Shown here piece after piece: positions 1 to 10,139 of a stretch of 64,000 bases of DNA. Made by a program: the position numbers and the translations under genes. A model generated the notes under the pieces. That model did no database searches, was not told where the DNA came from, and saw only the letters and a program-made list of their open reading frames with translations. The stretch's first letter is position 1. Every line of letters begins with the position of its first letter. This stretch comes from Geothrix sp. PMB-07 (GTDB lineage: Bacteria; Acidobacteriota; Holophagae; Holophagales; Holophagaceae), in NCBI RefSeq assembly GCF_030758935.1, contig NZ_CP132333.1, positions 3,596,992 to 3,660,991 of the forward strand, in the 5' to 3' direction.

Positions 1-2
1 TC

Positions 3-641
3 CTGGTGGCCGATCCCCACTGGGGCGCGGAACTCACGGGGCTGGAGGAAGCCACGGCGAGGTTCCCCAAGGCGGACTGGCTCTTCCTCGGGGATGTCTT
101 CGACGTGTGGGTGGGCCTGCCCGGCATGGAAACCGAAGCCCAGCGCGCCTTCCTCGCCTGGGTGCGGGAGCGCCGCCAGGCCGGGCGCTGGGTGGGCCTC
201 TGGATGGGCAACCGGGAGTATTTTCTCGATCGCCATGCGTCCGCCTTCGATCTCATGGGCGAGGGCATCGGCGGCAGCCTGGAAGGCGAGCGCCTCGTCT
301 GGGAGCACGGCGACCTCATCAACGGGGCGGACCACCAGTACCGTCTTTGGAACCTGCTCTCCCGTTCAGGCCTGCTCTGGCTGCCCTTCTGCCTCATGCC
401 CGGAAGCACGGCCCGCAAAATATCCGCCTGGATGGAACGGAAGCTCCATACCACCAACGCCGCCTACAAACTGGCCTTCCCCCGCGAAGCCTTCCGCGCC
501 GCGGCCCAGGCCCACTCCGAAGCGACCTTCCTCACCGGTCACTTCCACACCCACGAAGTGGAAGCCAACGGCATCGCCCTGCCCTGGGCCCACGAAGGGC
601 GGTTCATGGTGTGGCGGGGCGGAAAGGTGGAGCCCCTCTAG
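3..641 (+). CDS. lpxH: UDP-2,3-diacylglucosamine diphosphatase-like metallophosphoesterase (5' end outside window)
   Basis: A calcineurin-type metallophosphoesterase resembling LpxH, which cleaves UDP-2,3-diacylglucosamine to lipid X and UMP at the inner membrane in lipid A synthesis. The frame is open to the left edge and begins inside the first metal motif (ADPHWG, the D-x-H element), so only a few N-terminal residues are missing. A GTG at position 6 lies inside this motif and is unlikely to be the start. The other family motifs follow in order: GDVFDVW, GNRE, HGD and GHFHTH. The GNR form (rather than GNHD) is typical of LpxH. The gene converges on engB, and the two stop regions overlap by 4 bases. 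Family is clear; exact substrate is inferred. Confidence 0.8.
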   Translation: MVADPHWGAELTGLEEATARFPKADWLFLGDVFDVWVGLPGMETEAQRAFLAWVRERRQAGRWVGLWMGNREYFLDRHASAFDLMGEGIGGSLEGERLVWEHGDLINGADHQYRLWNLLSRSGLLWLPFCLMPGSTARKISAWMERKLHTTNAAYKLAFPREAFRAAAQAHSEATFLTGHFHTHEVEANGIALPWAHEGRFMVWRGGKVEPL

Positions 642-1225
642 AGGTCCAGCAGGTCGGCCACTTCGCGGCGCAGTTCGGCGATGCCAGTGCCTTTCCCCGC
701 ACTCACCCAGGCGATGTCATTGGGCATCAGGTTCAGCTCGGCGGCCACGTCCTTGCGCTGTTTGAGGGCCTTGCTGGGCTTCACCTGGTCGGCCTTGGTG
801 GCGACGATGCGGTGGGGCAGGCCTTCGACGCGCAGCCATTCGATCATCTGGTGGTCCAGCTTGGTGGGACCCACCTCCGCATCCACCAGCACGAACACCA
901 TGCGCAGGGTGCTTCGGCCCGTGAGGTAGCCCTCCACCATGGCCTGCCAAGTGGCCCGCTCAGAAGCAGGTCCGGTGGCGAAGCCGTAGCCCGGCAGATC
1001 CACAATCCAGCGGTCCGGCCCCGTGAGGAAAACATTGATGAGCCGCGTGCGACCCGGCGTTTTCGAGACGCGGGCCAGCTGCTTCTGGTTGGCCAGGGCG
1101 TTCAGCAGCGAGGACTTGCCCACGTTGCTGCGGCCCACGAAGGCCACTTCGGCATGGCAGACGCCAAGTTTGCGCGCATCGGCGGCGGAGGTGACGAACC
1201 GGGCATCGGTGAGGGGCTGGGCCAT
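638..1225 (-). CDS. engB: Ribosome biogenesis GTPase EngB (YihA/YsxC)
   Basis: A 195-residue TrmE-Era-EngA-EngB-family GTPase that assists assembly of the large ribosomal subunit in the cytoplasm. Visible motifs are the P-loop GRSNVGKSS near residue 31, the G2 threonine region TPGRTR, the G3 motif DLPGYG and the G4 motif TKAD. Length matches the family (about 195-210). It follows ftsE by 34 bases on the same strand, so the two may be cotranscribed. No oddities seen. Confidence 0.95.
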   Translation of the reverse strand: MAQPLTDARFVTSAADARKLGVCHAEVAFVGRSNVGKSSLLNALANQKQLARVSKTPGRTRLINVFLTGPDRWIVDLPGYGFATGPASERATWQAMVEGYLTGRSTLRMVFVLVDAEVGPTKLDHQMIEWLRVEGLPHRIVATKADQVKPSKALKQRKDVAAELNLMPNDIAWVSAGKGTGIAELRREVADLLDL

Positions 1226-1259
1226 GGGAATCCAATCGACAGCTTCCAGCCTACCGCCT

Positions 1260-1946
<687 letters not shown>

Positions 1947-2060
1947 GCAGGGTTCCGGTGCGCCACTGGGGCTGGACTTCCCCTGATTCTGGAGTGATAA
2001 CCCCGGAACGACCAGTCCCGGATCGTCTTTCAAAGGTCTTGCGGCCGGGTCACTGGTGAG

Positions 2061-2927
2061 ATGAAATCAGCTATGTTCAATCCCACCGCAATCTTCCTCA
2101 TCTCCTGCCCGGATCAAAAGGGGATCGTGGCGCGCCTATCCAACTTCGTGTTTCATCACGGTGGAAACATTGTGGATTCGGATCACCACTCCGACCTGCA
2201 GGCCGGGCGTTTCCTGGGCCGCATTGAACTGGAGCTGAATGGCCTCGATCTCGACCGGGAGGGCCTCCGGCAGGGATTCGCCGCGATCGCCGCTCCCATG
2301 GGCGGTCACTGGGAATTGTATTTCTCGGATGAGATCCCCCGGATCGCCTTATGGTGCAGTCGGCAGGAGCATTGCCTGCTCGACCTCATCTGGCGTCACC
2401 AGGCGGGAGAACTGGGAGCCGACATTGCCTTCGTGATGAGCAATCACGACACCCTTCGCCGCCACGTCGAACCGCTGGGTCTCCCCTTCCATGTGGTGCC
2501 GATCACCCCCGAAACCAAGAGCATGGCCGAAAGGAAAGCCCTGGCCCTGCTGCGGGCCGAGCGAGTCGATCTCGTAATCCTCGCGAAGTACATGCAGGTG
2601 CTGAGCCCGGAGTTCCTGGCGGAATTTCCCGCAGTCATCAACATCCACCACAGTTTCCTGCCCGCCTTCGCCGGGGCCCAGCCCTACCACCAGGCCCATG
2701 CGCGTGGCGTCAAGCTCATTGGGGCCACCGCGCATTACGTCACCCCGGATCTCGATTCGGGGCCGATCATCGAGCAGGATGTGGTGCGCGTCAGCCACCG
2801 CGACACCACAGATGATCTCGTCCGCAAGGGAAAGGACATGGAGCGCCTGGCCCTTTCCAGGGCCGTGCGCCTTCATCTTCAGCACCGCGTGCTGACCTAT
2901 GGAAACAAAACGGTCGTGTTTGAGTAG
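2061..2927 (+). CDS. purU: Formyltetrahydrofolate deformylase
   Basis: A 288-residue protein with an N-terminal ACT domain (residues about 8-85, opening AIFLISCPDQKGIVARLS) and a C-terminal formyltransferase-type domain. PurU hydrolyses 10-formyl-THF to formate and THF, balancing the one-carbon pool. The catalytic region INIHHSFLPAF has Asn194 and His196, and the later DLDSGPII supplies the conserved Asp. The start at 2061 has the best upstream purines (GGTGAG); a second ATG at 2073 is possible. It is divergent from ftsE and convergent with the thiolase gene. Folate one-carbon supply fits with the MTHFR and metH genes further along. Confidence 0.92.
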   Translation: MKSAMFNPTAIFLISCPDQKGIVARLSNFVFHHGGNIVDSDHHSDLQAGRFLGRIELELNGLDLDREGLRQGFAAIAAPMGGHWELYFSDEIPRIALWCSRQEHCLLDLIWRHQAGELGADIAFVMSNHDTLRRHVEPLGLPFHVVPITPETKSMAERKALALLRAERVDLVILAKYMQVLSPEFLAEFPAVINIHHSFLPAFAGAQPYHQAHARGVKLIGATAHYVTPDLDSGPIIEQDVVRVSHRDTTDDLVRKGKDMERLALSRAVRLHLQHRVLTYGNKTVVFE

Positions 2928-2931
2928 CGGC

Positions 2932-4104
2932 TTACACCCGTTCCACCAGCATGGCCACGCCCTGACCGCCTCCGATGCAAAGGGCGGCGATGCCCAGCTT
3001 CTTGTTCTGGTCCTGCAGCAGGTGCAGGAGGGTCACGAGGATGCGGGTGCCGCTGGCGCCGATGGGGTGGCCGATGGCGATGGCGCCGCCACGCAGGTTC
3101 ACCTTGGCGGGGTCGATCTCCGGCAGCTCGGCCAGCACGCCCAGGCTCTGGGCGGCGAAGGCTTCGTTGAGCTCGAAGAGGTCGATGTCCGACAGCTTGA
3201 CGCCGGTCTTCTTGAGCAGCTTCTGAATGGCGGGCACGGGACCCAGGCCCATGGTGGCGGGATCCACGCCAGCCTGGGCGAAGCCCAGGATGCGGGCGAT
3301 GGGCTTGTGGGCCTTGGCGGCGGCCTCCGAGGCCAGCACCAGGGCCGCGGCGCCATCGTTGATGCCGCTGGCGTTGCCGGCGGTGACCGTGCCGTCCTTC
3401 TTGAAGGCGGGCTTGAGCTTGGCCAGGCCCTCGGCGGTGGCATCGGCCTTGATGTACTCATCGCGGTTGAACTGGACGTCGCCCTTCTTGCCGGACAGGG
3501 TCACGGTGAAGATTTCCCGGTCGAAGGCGCCCGCGGCCTGGGCGGCCGCGGCCCGCTGCTGGCTGACAAGGGAGGAGGCGTCCTGCGCTTCCCGGGTGAT
3601 GCCGTGTTTGGCGGCCACATTCTCGGCGGTGATGCCCATGTGGGTATCGCCGTGACCACACCAGAGGCCATCCTGGATCATGCTGTCGATGAGCGGGGCA
3701 TTGCCCATGCGGGCGCCCCAGCGGGCCGCGGGCAGCAGGTAGGGCGCGTTGGACATGCTCTCGGTGCCCCCGGCCACCACGAAGGCGGCATCGTCCATGA
3801 GGATGCTCTGGGCGCCCAGGGCCACCGCCTTGAGGCCGGAGCCGCAGACCTGGTTGGGGGTGTGGGCGGGGGTGCTGTGGAGCAGGCCCGCCTTCAGCGC
3901 CGACAACCGGGCCACGTTCTGGCCGCTGCCGGCCTGCAGCACATTGCCCATCACCACATCGCCGACCTCGGAACTTTCCACCCCGCTCCGCACCAGCGCT
4001 TCGCGAATGGCCAGTGCCCCCAGATCCACCGCGTTCATGGGCTTGAGGGCTCCCCCGAAGGAGGCGACGGCGGTGCGGGTGGCGGACAGAATGTAAGCAG
4101 ACAT
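2932..4104 (-). CDS. Acetyl-CoA C-acetyltransferase (thiolase)
   Basis: A 390-residue type II thiolase that condenses two acetyl-CoA to acetoacetyl-CoA or runs the reverse, thiolytic reaction. The nucleophilic Cys87 lies in [10 protein letters not shown], the second active-site region is NEAFAAQ, and the C-terminal GHPIGASG and CIGGGQG motifs carry the catalytic His and Cys. I chose the ATG at 4104 ([11 protein letters not shown]), the usual thiolase opening. An in-frame extension to 4554 has proline/glycine-rich low-complexity sequence and runs antisense through the next gene. No partner beta-oxidation or PHB genes are adjacent, so the physiological direction is not clear. Confidence 0.92.
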   Translation of the reverse strand: MSAYILSATRTAVASFGGALKPMNAVDLGALAIREALVRSGVESSEVGDVVMGNVLQAGSGQNVARLSALKAGLLHSTPAHTPNQVCGSGLKAVALGAQSILMDDAAFVVAGGTESMSNAPYLLPAARWGARMGNAPLIDSMIQDGLWCGHGDTHMGITAENVAAKHGITREAQDASSLVSQQRAAAAQAAGAFDREIFTVTLSGKKGDVQFNRDEYIKADATAEGLAKLKPAFKKDGTVTAGNASGINDGAAALVLASEAAAKAHKPIARILGFAQAGVDPATMGLGPVPAIQKLLKKTGVKLSDIDLFELNEAFAAQSLGVLAELPEIDPAKVNLRGGAIAIGHPIGASGTRILVTLLHLLQDQNKKLGIAALCIGGGQGVAMLVERV

Positions 4105-4213
4105 GCGGGCTCCAGAAAGGACCTTCCAGGGTATCGTGACTAAACGCCTCCGGGTCCGGACCGTGAACTCCATCACCAGGCTAGCCCTGTATCTTTCTCC
4201 CACGGGAGTTGCC

Positions 4214-5137
4214 ATGACCGTTTCCAGCCGATGGATCCCCATGTTGCTTGTCGGGACAGCGCTGCTGACCGGAGGTGGGTTGCTGGCCCAGGCGCCGCCG
4301 CCCCCGCCACCCCCCCCGGCCCCTCCCGCCCCGCCTGCGCCCATGATCGGTGTGGATGTGCCTTCCGGTTCCCGCGTGGAGCAGCGCACGGAGAAGCTGG
4401 CCCAGGGTTCCAAACTGTGGGTGAAGAACCGGAACGGCGGCATCCGCGTCACCGGATGGGAGAAGGATGAAGTGGCCCTCACGGCCCAGATCCGCGACAG
4501 CGAGAAGCGCCGCGTCGAATTGGTGCTGCAGCGCAAGGGCCAGGATCTCGACATCGAGGCGGTCTTCCAGCAGCCCTCCTGGAGCTTCGGCGTCTACATC
4601 AGCCCCCGCTGCGAGATGACCCTGCAGGTGCCCCGCAAAATCATGGGCCACTTCCGCACCACCAATGGAACGGTTTCCGCCGAAAACCTGGAAGGCTATG
4701 CCCGCTGCGAAGCCACCAATGGCAGCATCCTCGTCAGCCGCATCCGCGGCGAAGTGCACGTGGATACCACCAACGGTCCCATCGAGGCGCGCAATCTCGC
4801 GGCCCGCATCAAGGGCAGCACCACCAATGGCCGCATCGTCCTCGAGGATGTGGAAGGCGGCGTGAACCTGGAGACCACCAACGGTTCGGTGCGCGCCCAC
4901 AACCTGGACGGCTGGGGCGAGGGCATCCACCTCGAATCCACCAACGGCAGCATCGAGTGCGAACTGGGCAAGGCCACGGGCGAGTTGGTGGCGGAGAACA
5001 GCAACGGTTCCCTTGACATCAAAATCACGGGCGCCCAGGTCATTGAAATGAGCAAGCACAACGCCCGGGTGAAAGTGCCTGGACGGAGCCAGACCATCCG
5101 CCTGGAAACCACCAACGGCAGCATCCGGGTGAAGTGA
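4214..5137 (+). CDS. Exported DUF4097-family repeat protein
   Basis: A 307-residue protein of the DUF4097 (putative adhesin-like) type; biochemical function unknown. It has an N-terminal signal peptide (hydrophobic about residues 9-25, ending LLAQA) followed by a proline-rich linker (residues 28-43). The C-terminal half is a repeat: Asn-Gly pairs at residues 151, 169, 187, 205, 223, 244, 264 and 301, most inside (T/S)TNGS(I/V). The first five are exactly 18 residues apart, suggesting one beta-strand turn per repeat in a solenoid. Start chosen at the ATG after GGGAGTT; the longer frame from 4103 has no signal peptide. It precedes two exported M16-like genes by 18 bases. Confidence 0.85.
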   Translation: MTVSSRWIPMLLVGTALLTGGGLLAQAPPPPPPPPAPPAPPAPMIGVDVPSGSRVEQRTEKLAQGSKLWVKNRNGGIRVTGWEKDEVALTAQIRDSEKRRVELVLQRKGQDLDIEAVFQQPSWSFGVYISPRCEMTLQVPRKIMGHFRTTNGTVSAENLEGYARCEATNGSILVSRIRGEVHVDTTNGPIEARNLAARIKGSTTNGRIVLEDVEGGVNLETTNGSVRAHNLDGWGEGIHLESTNGSIECELGKATGELVAENSNGSLDIKITGAQVIEMSKHNARVKVPGRSQTIRLETTNGSIRVK

Positions 5138-5155
5138 GGTAGTACTCTGGGAAGC

Positions 5156-6817
5156 ATGCGTCTGCTGGTTCCCATTCTCGTTGCCGCCCTCGGCCTTCAG
5201 GCCCAGGCCCCCCGTCCCTCGGAAGTGCAGGAGCGGCGACTGGCCAATGGCGCCCGCCTGCTCCTGGTGGAGCGCCGGGGCCTGACTGCCTTTCACGCGG
5301 CCCTGGTGTTCTCCGGCGGCCGGGCAGAGGAGCCCGCCGCCACCGCGGGTGCGACCGACCTGCTGGCCCGGGCCCTTTACGGCATCACACGGACCGAAGA
5401 TTTGGAGCAGGGCAAGGGACTGGCGGCCCTTGAGTCACTGCTGAAGCAGGAGGAAGGCCTGCTCGAAGCCATCCGACTGGAGCGCCTTCTGCTGCGGCGG
5501 GATGCCGCCGCGGCCTCCCAGCTTCCGGCCTTGGAGGCCAACCTCGAATCCGTACAGTCGCAGCTCCGCGCCCTCACCGCCACGACTCCGCTGGGGGATC
5601 TCTACCTCTCCCGGGGCGGACGCCAGTGGGCCGAAGCCAGCACCGATGCCCTCAGCGCCCACACCGAACTGCCTCAGGAAGCCTTCGAGTTCTGGTGCCG
5701 CACCGAAGCCCAGCGCCTGCGGAGCCTGACGCTCAGCCGGTTCGCCCAGGCCCGGGCCAGCCTCGCCGCCGAACTTCGCACCAAGGGTGACAAGGGCCCG
5801 GCCCTGCTCTACGGTGCTGCGCTTCCGGGGCATCCCTACGGCCGGGACCTCACGGACCACCTGCCCGCATTGGAGGCCCTCCGCTGGTCAGAGCTCCGCT
5901 CCTACGCCCACCGTGCCCTGCGACCCGACCGGCTCACCATCATCCTTGTGGGCGGCCTCAGCTTGGAGGCCGCGCTGCCCCTGGTGGAGCGTCATCTGGG
6001 GTCGCTTCCCGTGCCTCCGGCCAGCGAAACGAACGTGCTGCCGGAGATCCCGGCAGACCTCGGCGACCGGCGGGTTCAGGCCGCCGCAGGCGAATCCGCG
6101 CGCCTTCTCATGGGCTGGCGCATTCCCGCCCGCTCCCATCCGGACCACCTGGCCTTGCGCTTGGCGACTCAGCTGTTGGGTGGCGGCCAGAGCAGCCGCT
6201 TGCCATCCCGGCTTCAGCGTCAGAAAGGCCTTGTGACACAGGTGTCCCTGGGCCTGGACCTCCCCGGCGGCCGCCTGCCTGGGCTGTTGGTGGCAGACAT
6301 GGAGCCCGCGCCTGGCCACAGCCTTGCAGAGGTGGAGGGCGCCCTGCAGGGCGAGATTCTCCGTTTGCAGCAGGATCCCATCCCCCAGGAGGAGTGGCAG
6401 CGGGCCCTCGCGCAGCTGGAATCGGACCACCTCCGAAACCAGGATGATCCCGAAGCCTTGGCAAAAACCCTGGGCCAAGCCTGGGCAGAAGGCGGGGATT
6501 GGCGGCTGGCGGAGCTGGACCTCCAGCGGCTTCGGGGTTTGGCACCAGAGGCTGTACAGGCCGCGGCGCGCGCCTGGCTGAAACCCACCCACCGCACCAC
6601 CGTGCTCCTGGAGCCCACCCCCGGAGCCAACCTGGATCCCCTTGATGCGGAACTGTCCCAGGTGCTGCAGGCCCTGGCAACGACCCGCATCCAGGATCCA
6701 GCTCAACGGGAACACCTGGTGGCTGAAGGGCTCCGGCAGCTGCGCATGCTGAATTCCGAGGAGCGCCGCCGCACCCTCAAATTGCTGGTGGCCCAGCTGC
6801 CCCCGGAGAAGCGATGA
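5156..6817 (+). CDS. Exported M16-like protein lacking the zinc motif
   Basis: A 553-residue protein with a short signal peptide (residues 1-17, LLVPILVAALGLQAQA) and the M16 (insulinase/processing peptidase) fold: N-terminal LANGARLLLVE, the C-terminal domain LLGGGQSSRL, and an intervening M16_C region around PYGRDLTDHLPAL. Where active members have HxxEH, this one reads ATDLLARAL, so neither zinc histidine nor the catalytic glutamate is present. After that point it carries a charged, probably coiled-coil insert (about residues 83-145). The stop overlaps the next M16-like gene by four bases (ATGA). It is probably a non-catalytic partner or scaffold in the periplasm. Confidence 0.8.
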   Translation: MRLLVPILVAALGLQAQAPRPSEVQERRLANGARLLLVERRGLTAFHAALVFSGGRAEEPAATAGATDLLARALYGITRTEDLEQGKGLAALESLLKQEEGLLEAIRLERLLLRRDAAAASQLPALEANLESVQSQLRALTATTPLGDLYLSRGGRQWAEASTDALSAHTELPQEAFEFWCRTEAQRLRSLTLSRFAQARASLAAELRTKGDKGPALLYGAALPGHPYGRDLTDHLPALEALRWSELRSYAHRALRPDRLTIILVGGLSLEAALPLVERHLGSLPVPPASETNVLPEIPADLGDRRVQAAAGESARLLMGWRIPARSHPDHLALRLATQLLGGGQSSRLPSRLQRQKGLVTQVSLGLDLPGGRLPGLLVADMEPAPGHSLAEVEGALQGEILRLQQDPIPQEEWQRALAQLESDHLRNQDDPEALAKTLGQAWAEGGDWRLAELDLQRLRGLAPEAVQAAARAWLKPTHRTTVLLEPTPGANLDPLDAELSQVLQALATTRIQDPAQREHLVAEGLRQLRMLNSEERRRTLKLLVAQLPPEKR

Positions 6818-8055
6818 GGGCCCTGCTGCTGACGTGCCTGGCCACGGCACTTTCGCTGCAGGCCCAGGCGAAAGTCCAGGCCTTCATCCTGCCGAATGGG
6901 CTGCGGGTGCTGCTGCTGGAGGATCATGAGCATCCATTGGTGCGGGTAAAGCTGCACCTGAAGGTCACAGTCCAGGATGTGCCGAGCGGCCGCCAGGGCC
7001 TCCCGCAGCTGGCGCTGCGCATGGTCTCCCACTCCGACGCCGGGGGCTTCAAGGCCGATGAGCTGGAGCGGTTCCAGGAAGACGCAGGCATCCAGTTGAA
7101 AGCCATGGCAGCCCCCGATGGCCTCGACTGGCAGCTGTCGGTCCGCAGCCGCGACCAGGACCGGGCCCTGGGCCTTCTCGCCGATCGCATCCTCCGCTCT
7201 CTCTTCGATCCCGGCATGCTGGAAGAGCAGCGCGAAGCCTGCTGGCACGAGGAAGAAGGGCGCGGAGTTGATCCTCTGCTCCGGCTGCGGCAGAGCCTGA
7301 GTCAGGCCCCGGAGAGGAGGCCCACGCTCACCAGCCTGGGCACCATCACCTGGGAGGATCTGCTCACCTTCCGCGCCCGTGTGTTCCGACCCGATCATGC
7401 GCTGCTGGTGCTGCACGGGGACCTGGGCCTGGAGCAGGCCAAGCGGCTGGTCCTGCTGAGCCTCGGCAGCTGGACACCGCAGGAGACCCGCTCCGCCCCC
7501 CCCTCACCCGACCCTTCAGCGTCAGAGGGTGTGCAGCAAGCCAGCTCCGGCAAACCATGGCCCCTGTGGATCCGCGTTCCGGGAGTCGGAAGCCGCGCCC
7601 AGGCCGTGGCGCCCCAACCGACGGAAACCCTTCCAGAATCCGCGGCTTTGCTGAACCTGCTGGTGCCCGGTGAGCCTTCGCTCCTGCCCGCCTGGGCTGC
7701 CGCTGAGGCTGGCTGCCTCGTGGCCACGGATGATGCCGAGGTGGATGCCAGCCTCGCCCTGCCCCGCTTGCTGGCGCGGTTGGAGGCGCTGCGGCTGCGG
7801 GGCTTCACTCAGGCTGACCTCGACCGCGCCCGCACCGCGTGGAACGCCGGACCCAGCCTGGAGACCCTCCACCCCGAAGCCCAGATGAACCGAGCGCTTC
7901 AGGAAGCCCTGGGCCGCGGCGCCGATCCGGACCACATGAAAGCCCTCAGCCTCGAACAGCTGAATGCAGACCTCCGTCGTTGGTTCGATCCAAAGAACCT
8001 GCGCACAGGGGGCCTGAAGAAGGCCGACCCCGCAAAGGGCCTGGTGGCCCCTTGA
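6814..8055 (+). CDS. Second exported M16-like protein lacking the zinc motif
   Basis: A 413-residue protein with a signal peptide (residues 1-19) and an N-terminal M16 domain opening FILPNGLRVLLLEDHEHP. At the position of HxxEH it reads GLPQLALRMV, so it also lacks metal ligands. A weaker C-terminal half follows a proline/serine-rich linker around residues 225-250. Translation is coupled to the preceding M16-like gene (4-base overlap). In known two-gene M16B systems one subunit keeps the zinc site and the other does not; here neither does. It converges with purC, with one base between the stop codons. Confidence 0.75.
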   Translation: MRALLLTCLATALSLQAQAKVQAFILPNGLRVLLLEDHEHPLVRVKLHLKVTVQDVPSGRQGLPQLALRMVSHSDAGGFKADELERFQEDAGIQLKAMAAPDGLDWQLSVRSRDQDRALGLLADRILRSLFDPGMLEEQREACWHEEEGRGVDPLLRLRQSLSQAPERRPTLTSLGTITWEDLLTFRARVFRPDHALLVLHGDLGLEQAKRLVLLSLGSWTPQETRSAPPSPDPSASEGVQQASSGKPWPLWIRVPGVGSRAQAVAPQPTETLPESAALLNLLVPGEPSLLPAWAAAEAGCLVATDDAEVDASLALPRLLARLEALRLRGFTQADLDRARTAWNAGPSLETLHPEAQMNRALQEALGRGADPDHMKALSLEQLNADLRRWFDPKNLRTGGLKKADPAKGLVAP

Positions 8056-8056
8056 T

Positions 8057-8935
8057 TCAGAGCTTCACACCGAAGCGCGAAGCCAAGTCCAGGTAGCGGG
8101 CCCGCACGCCTTCGATGATCTCGGCCGGAAGGTGCGGCGCGGGCGGCTGTTTGTTCCAGCTGGAGAGGGTCTCCAGGTAGTCGCGGAGAAACTGTTTGTC
8201 GAGGCTGGGCGGGTTCTTCCCCGGCTGATAGCTGTCGGCCAGCCAGTAACGGCTGCTGTCAGGCGTGAGGGCCTCGTCAATGAGGATGAGCTCGCCTTCG
8301 TCGCTGAGGCCGAACTCGAACTTGGTGTCGGCGAGCAGGATGCCGCGCTCAGCCGCCAATTCGGCGCCCCGCCGGTAGAGGGCCAGGCTCAGGTCGCGCA
8401 GGCGCAGAGCCAGATCGTGCCCCACGATCTCAGCCATGCGCTCGAAGGAAATGTTCTCGTCATGCCCTTCCTCCTCCTTGGTGGCGGGCGTGAAGATGGG
8501 CTCGGGCAGCCGATCTGCGAGGCGCAGCCCCGCGGGCAGGGAGACGCCGCAGATCCTGCCGGTGGCCTGGTATTCCTTCCAGCCGCTGCCGGCGATGTAG
8601 CCGCGGACGACGCACTCCACGGGCATGGGGCGGGTTTTCTCCACCACCACCGCCCGGCCTTCCAGCGCGGAGCGGTAGGGTTCGAGGGCCGCGGGCCAGC
8701 CCGCGTTGCCCCGGAAATGGTTGGGCACCAGATCTTCCGTGGCGGCGAACCAGAAGTTGGCCACGGCCGTGAGGATGCGCCCCTTGTCGGGAATGCCTTC
8801 GGGCATCACACAATCGAAGGCGCTGATGCGATCCGAGGCGACGATCAGCAGCTGCTTGCCGAGATCGTAGACATCCCGCACTTTGCCCCGGCGGAAGACC
8901 GGAAAGGGGAGGTCGGTGCTCAGCAGAATGGACAT
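8057..8935 (-). CDS. purC: Phosphoribosylaminoimidazole-succinocarboxamide synthase
   Basis: A 292-residue SAICAR synthetase: ATP-dependent addition of aspartate to CAIR in purine synthesis. Seen: the N-terminal RRGKVRDVYDLG nucleotide-binding loop, the SDRISAFD motif, the central RGYIAGSGWKEY signature and the C-terminal IDEALTPDSSRYW signature. I chose the ATG at 8935 because it gives the normal family start (MSILLSTDLPFP); the open frame continues far upstream but antisense-like. It lies 65 bases downstream of the TPR gene on the same strand. Confidence 0.95.
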   Translation of the reverse strand: MSILLSTDLPFPVFRRGKVRDVYDLGKQLLIVASDRISAFDCVMPEGIPDKGRILTAVANFWFAATEDLVPNHFRGNAGWPAALEPYRSALEGRAVVVEKTRPMPVECVVRGYIAGSGWKEYQATGRICGVSLPAGLRLADRLPEPIFTPATKEEEGHDENISFERMAEIVGHDLALRLRDLSLALYRRGAELAAERGILLADTKFEFGLSDEGELILIDEALTPDSSRYWLADSYQPGKNPPSLDKQFLRDYLETLSSWNKQPPAPHLPAEIIEGVRARYLDLASRFGVKL

Positions 8936-9000
8936 GGAACGCTCCAGGTTCAAACAGCCATCATCGCAGAGAGCCGCGCCGGGACCCAGCCCTGAAGCCT

Positions 9001-10044
9001 TCAGCTGAGCTCGGGCAAGTGCCGGGGCGTGGGGGCTGACCAGTGCAGACCGCCAGGCAGCAGGGCATAGCGGTTCATGACGCCCACCCAGCGGGCCAGC
9101 TCGGCTTCGCGCACCGTGCCATCGGGACCCGCCACAGGAAGGCCCAGGTAGTGGAGGTAGTCCTGCACCTCGGCACCGGAGACCCCCAGCAGGGCGGGCA
9201 AATCGTCCAGGTGGTGGTTCCGGTCCCCGGGCGGAGGGGCCAGCAGGTGGTAGTCGAAGGATTCCCGCAGCACGGAGGCGGTGGCGGCCGGATCCAGCTC
9301 CTGGGCCGCATCCAGATGAGGGAAGGGGTTGCCCCCGAGCAGGCCCAGAGCCTGGGCCATGCCCAGATGGGCCAGGAGGTGCACCGGGTGCACCTTCAGC
9401 ACGGCCTCGAAGGCGGCCCGGGCCTCCTGGGCGCGCCCCAGGCGCACCAGGGCCTCCCCGTACCGCAGCTGGGCCTCGAGGCGATCCGGTTCGACCTTGA
9501 TCCACCGTTCCGCCACGGCAGCCATCTCCTCGGCCATGCCCTGGGCCCGGAAGAAGCCCGCGAGATAGGCCAGGGTGGTCACATCCTTGGGCGCCAGGAG
9601 GAGCAGCCGATCCAGGATTTCCGCGGCCCGGAGGGACTGGCCCTCCTGATCCAGGCGGTGAGCCCAATCCCGCAGCACCTCCACCTGGCGGGGCACCGCA
9701 TGGTTAGGGGTGGACCGGGCGGGGTCTGCCGGGTGCAGCAGCTGGGTGCGCACCCAAAGGTAGCGCAGGGCGTTGCGCCCGTCGGGACCGGCCAGCTCCT
9801 CCTCGATGGCGTGGATGATGGTCTTGAGGCCGTGCTCCCAAAGGGGCGGCAGCGGCATTTGCACGTGGGTGCGCAGTTCCCGGCTGAGGGGATCCAGGGG
9901 ATTCCCAGCGCGCCCCAGGTGCAGCCTCAGGCGCAGCAGCTCCAGGCCGGGTTCGGGCCCGGGCTGGAAAGCCACACGCAGGGCCAGCTCCCCGGTGTCG
10001 GGATCGAAATCGTCAAGAATCAGGAAACGCAGGTGGGCCCGCAT
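9001..10044 (-). CDS. Tetratricopeptide-repeat protein of unknown function
   Basis: A 347-residue soluble protein with no signal peptide. Residues about 125-245 contain TPR-like helical pairs, e.g. the stretch around AAEILDRLLLLAPKD and the clearer LGRAQEARAAFEAVLKVHP. The N-terminal 110 residues (MRAHLRFLILDDFDPD) and the C-terminal 80 residues are not recognised; the latter ends in a region that looks like a small helical binding module. It is upstream of purC on the same strand. Likely a protein-protein interaction adaptor; no specific role is supported. Confidence 0.7.
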   Translation of the reverse strand: MRAHLRFLILDDFDPDTGELALRVAFQPGPEPGLELLRLRLHLGRAGNPLDPLSRELRTHVQMPLPPLWEHGLKTIIHAIEEELAGPDGRNALRYLWVRTQLLHPADPARSTPNHAVPRQVEVLRDWAHRLDQEGQSLRAAEILDRLLLLAPKDVTTLAYLAGFFRAQGMAEEMAAVAERWIKVEPDRLEAQLRYGEALVRLGRAQEARAAFEAVLKVHPVHLLAHLGMAQALGLLGGNPFPHLDAAQELDPAATASVLRESFDYHLLAPPPGDRNHHLDDLPALLGVSGAEVQDYLHYLGLPVAGPDGTVREAELARWVGVMNRYALLPGGLHWSAPTPRHLPELS

Positions 10045-10139
10045 ATGGCTGAGGTTAGCAAGGAATTAGATCCAAAGGAGGTTGACCGGCCTCCATTCAG
10101 GCCTGATCATGCACTATTCGTCGGTTTTGGAGGTTCGCA

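Noticed and set aside
2932-4554. 540-residue version of the thiolase
   Set aside because: The extra N-terminus is low-complexity and antisense to the DUF4097 gene; the normal thiolase start is at 4104.
8057-9667. 536-residue version of PurC
   Set aside because: The extension is a shadow of the TPR gene; the conserved SAICAR synthetase begins at 8935.
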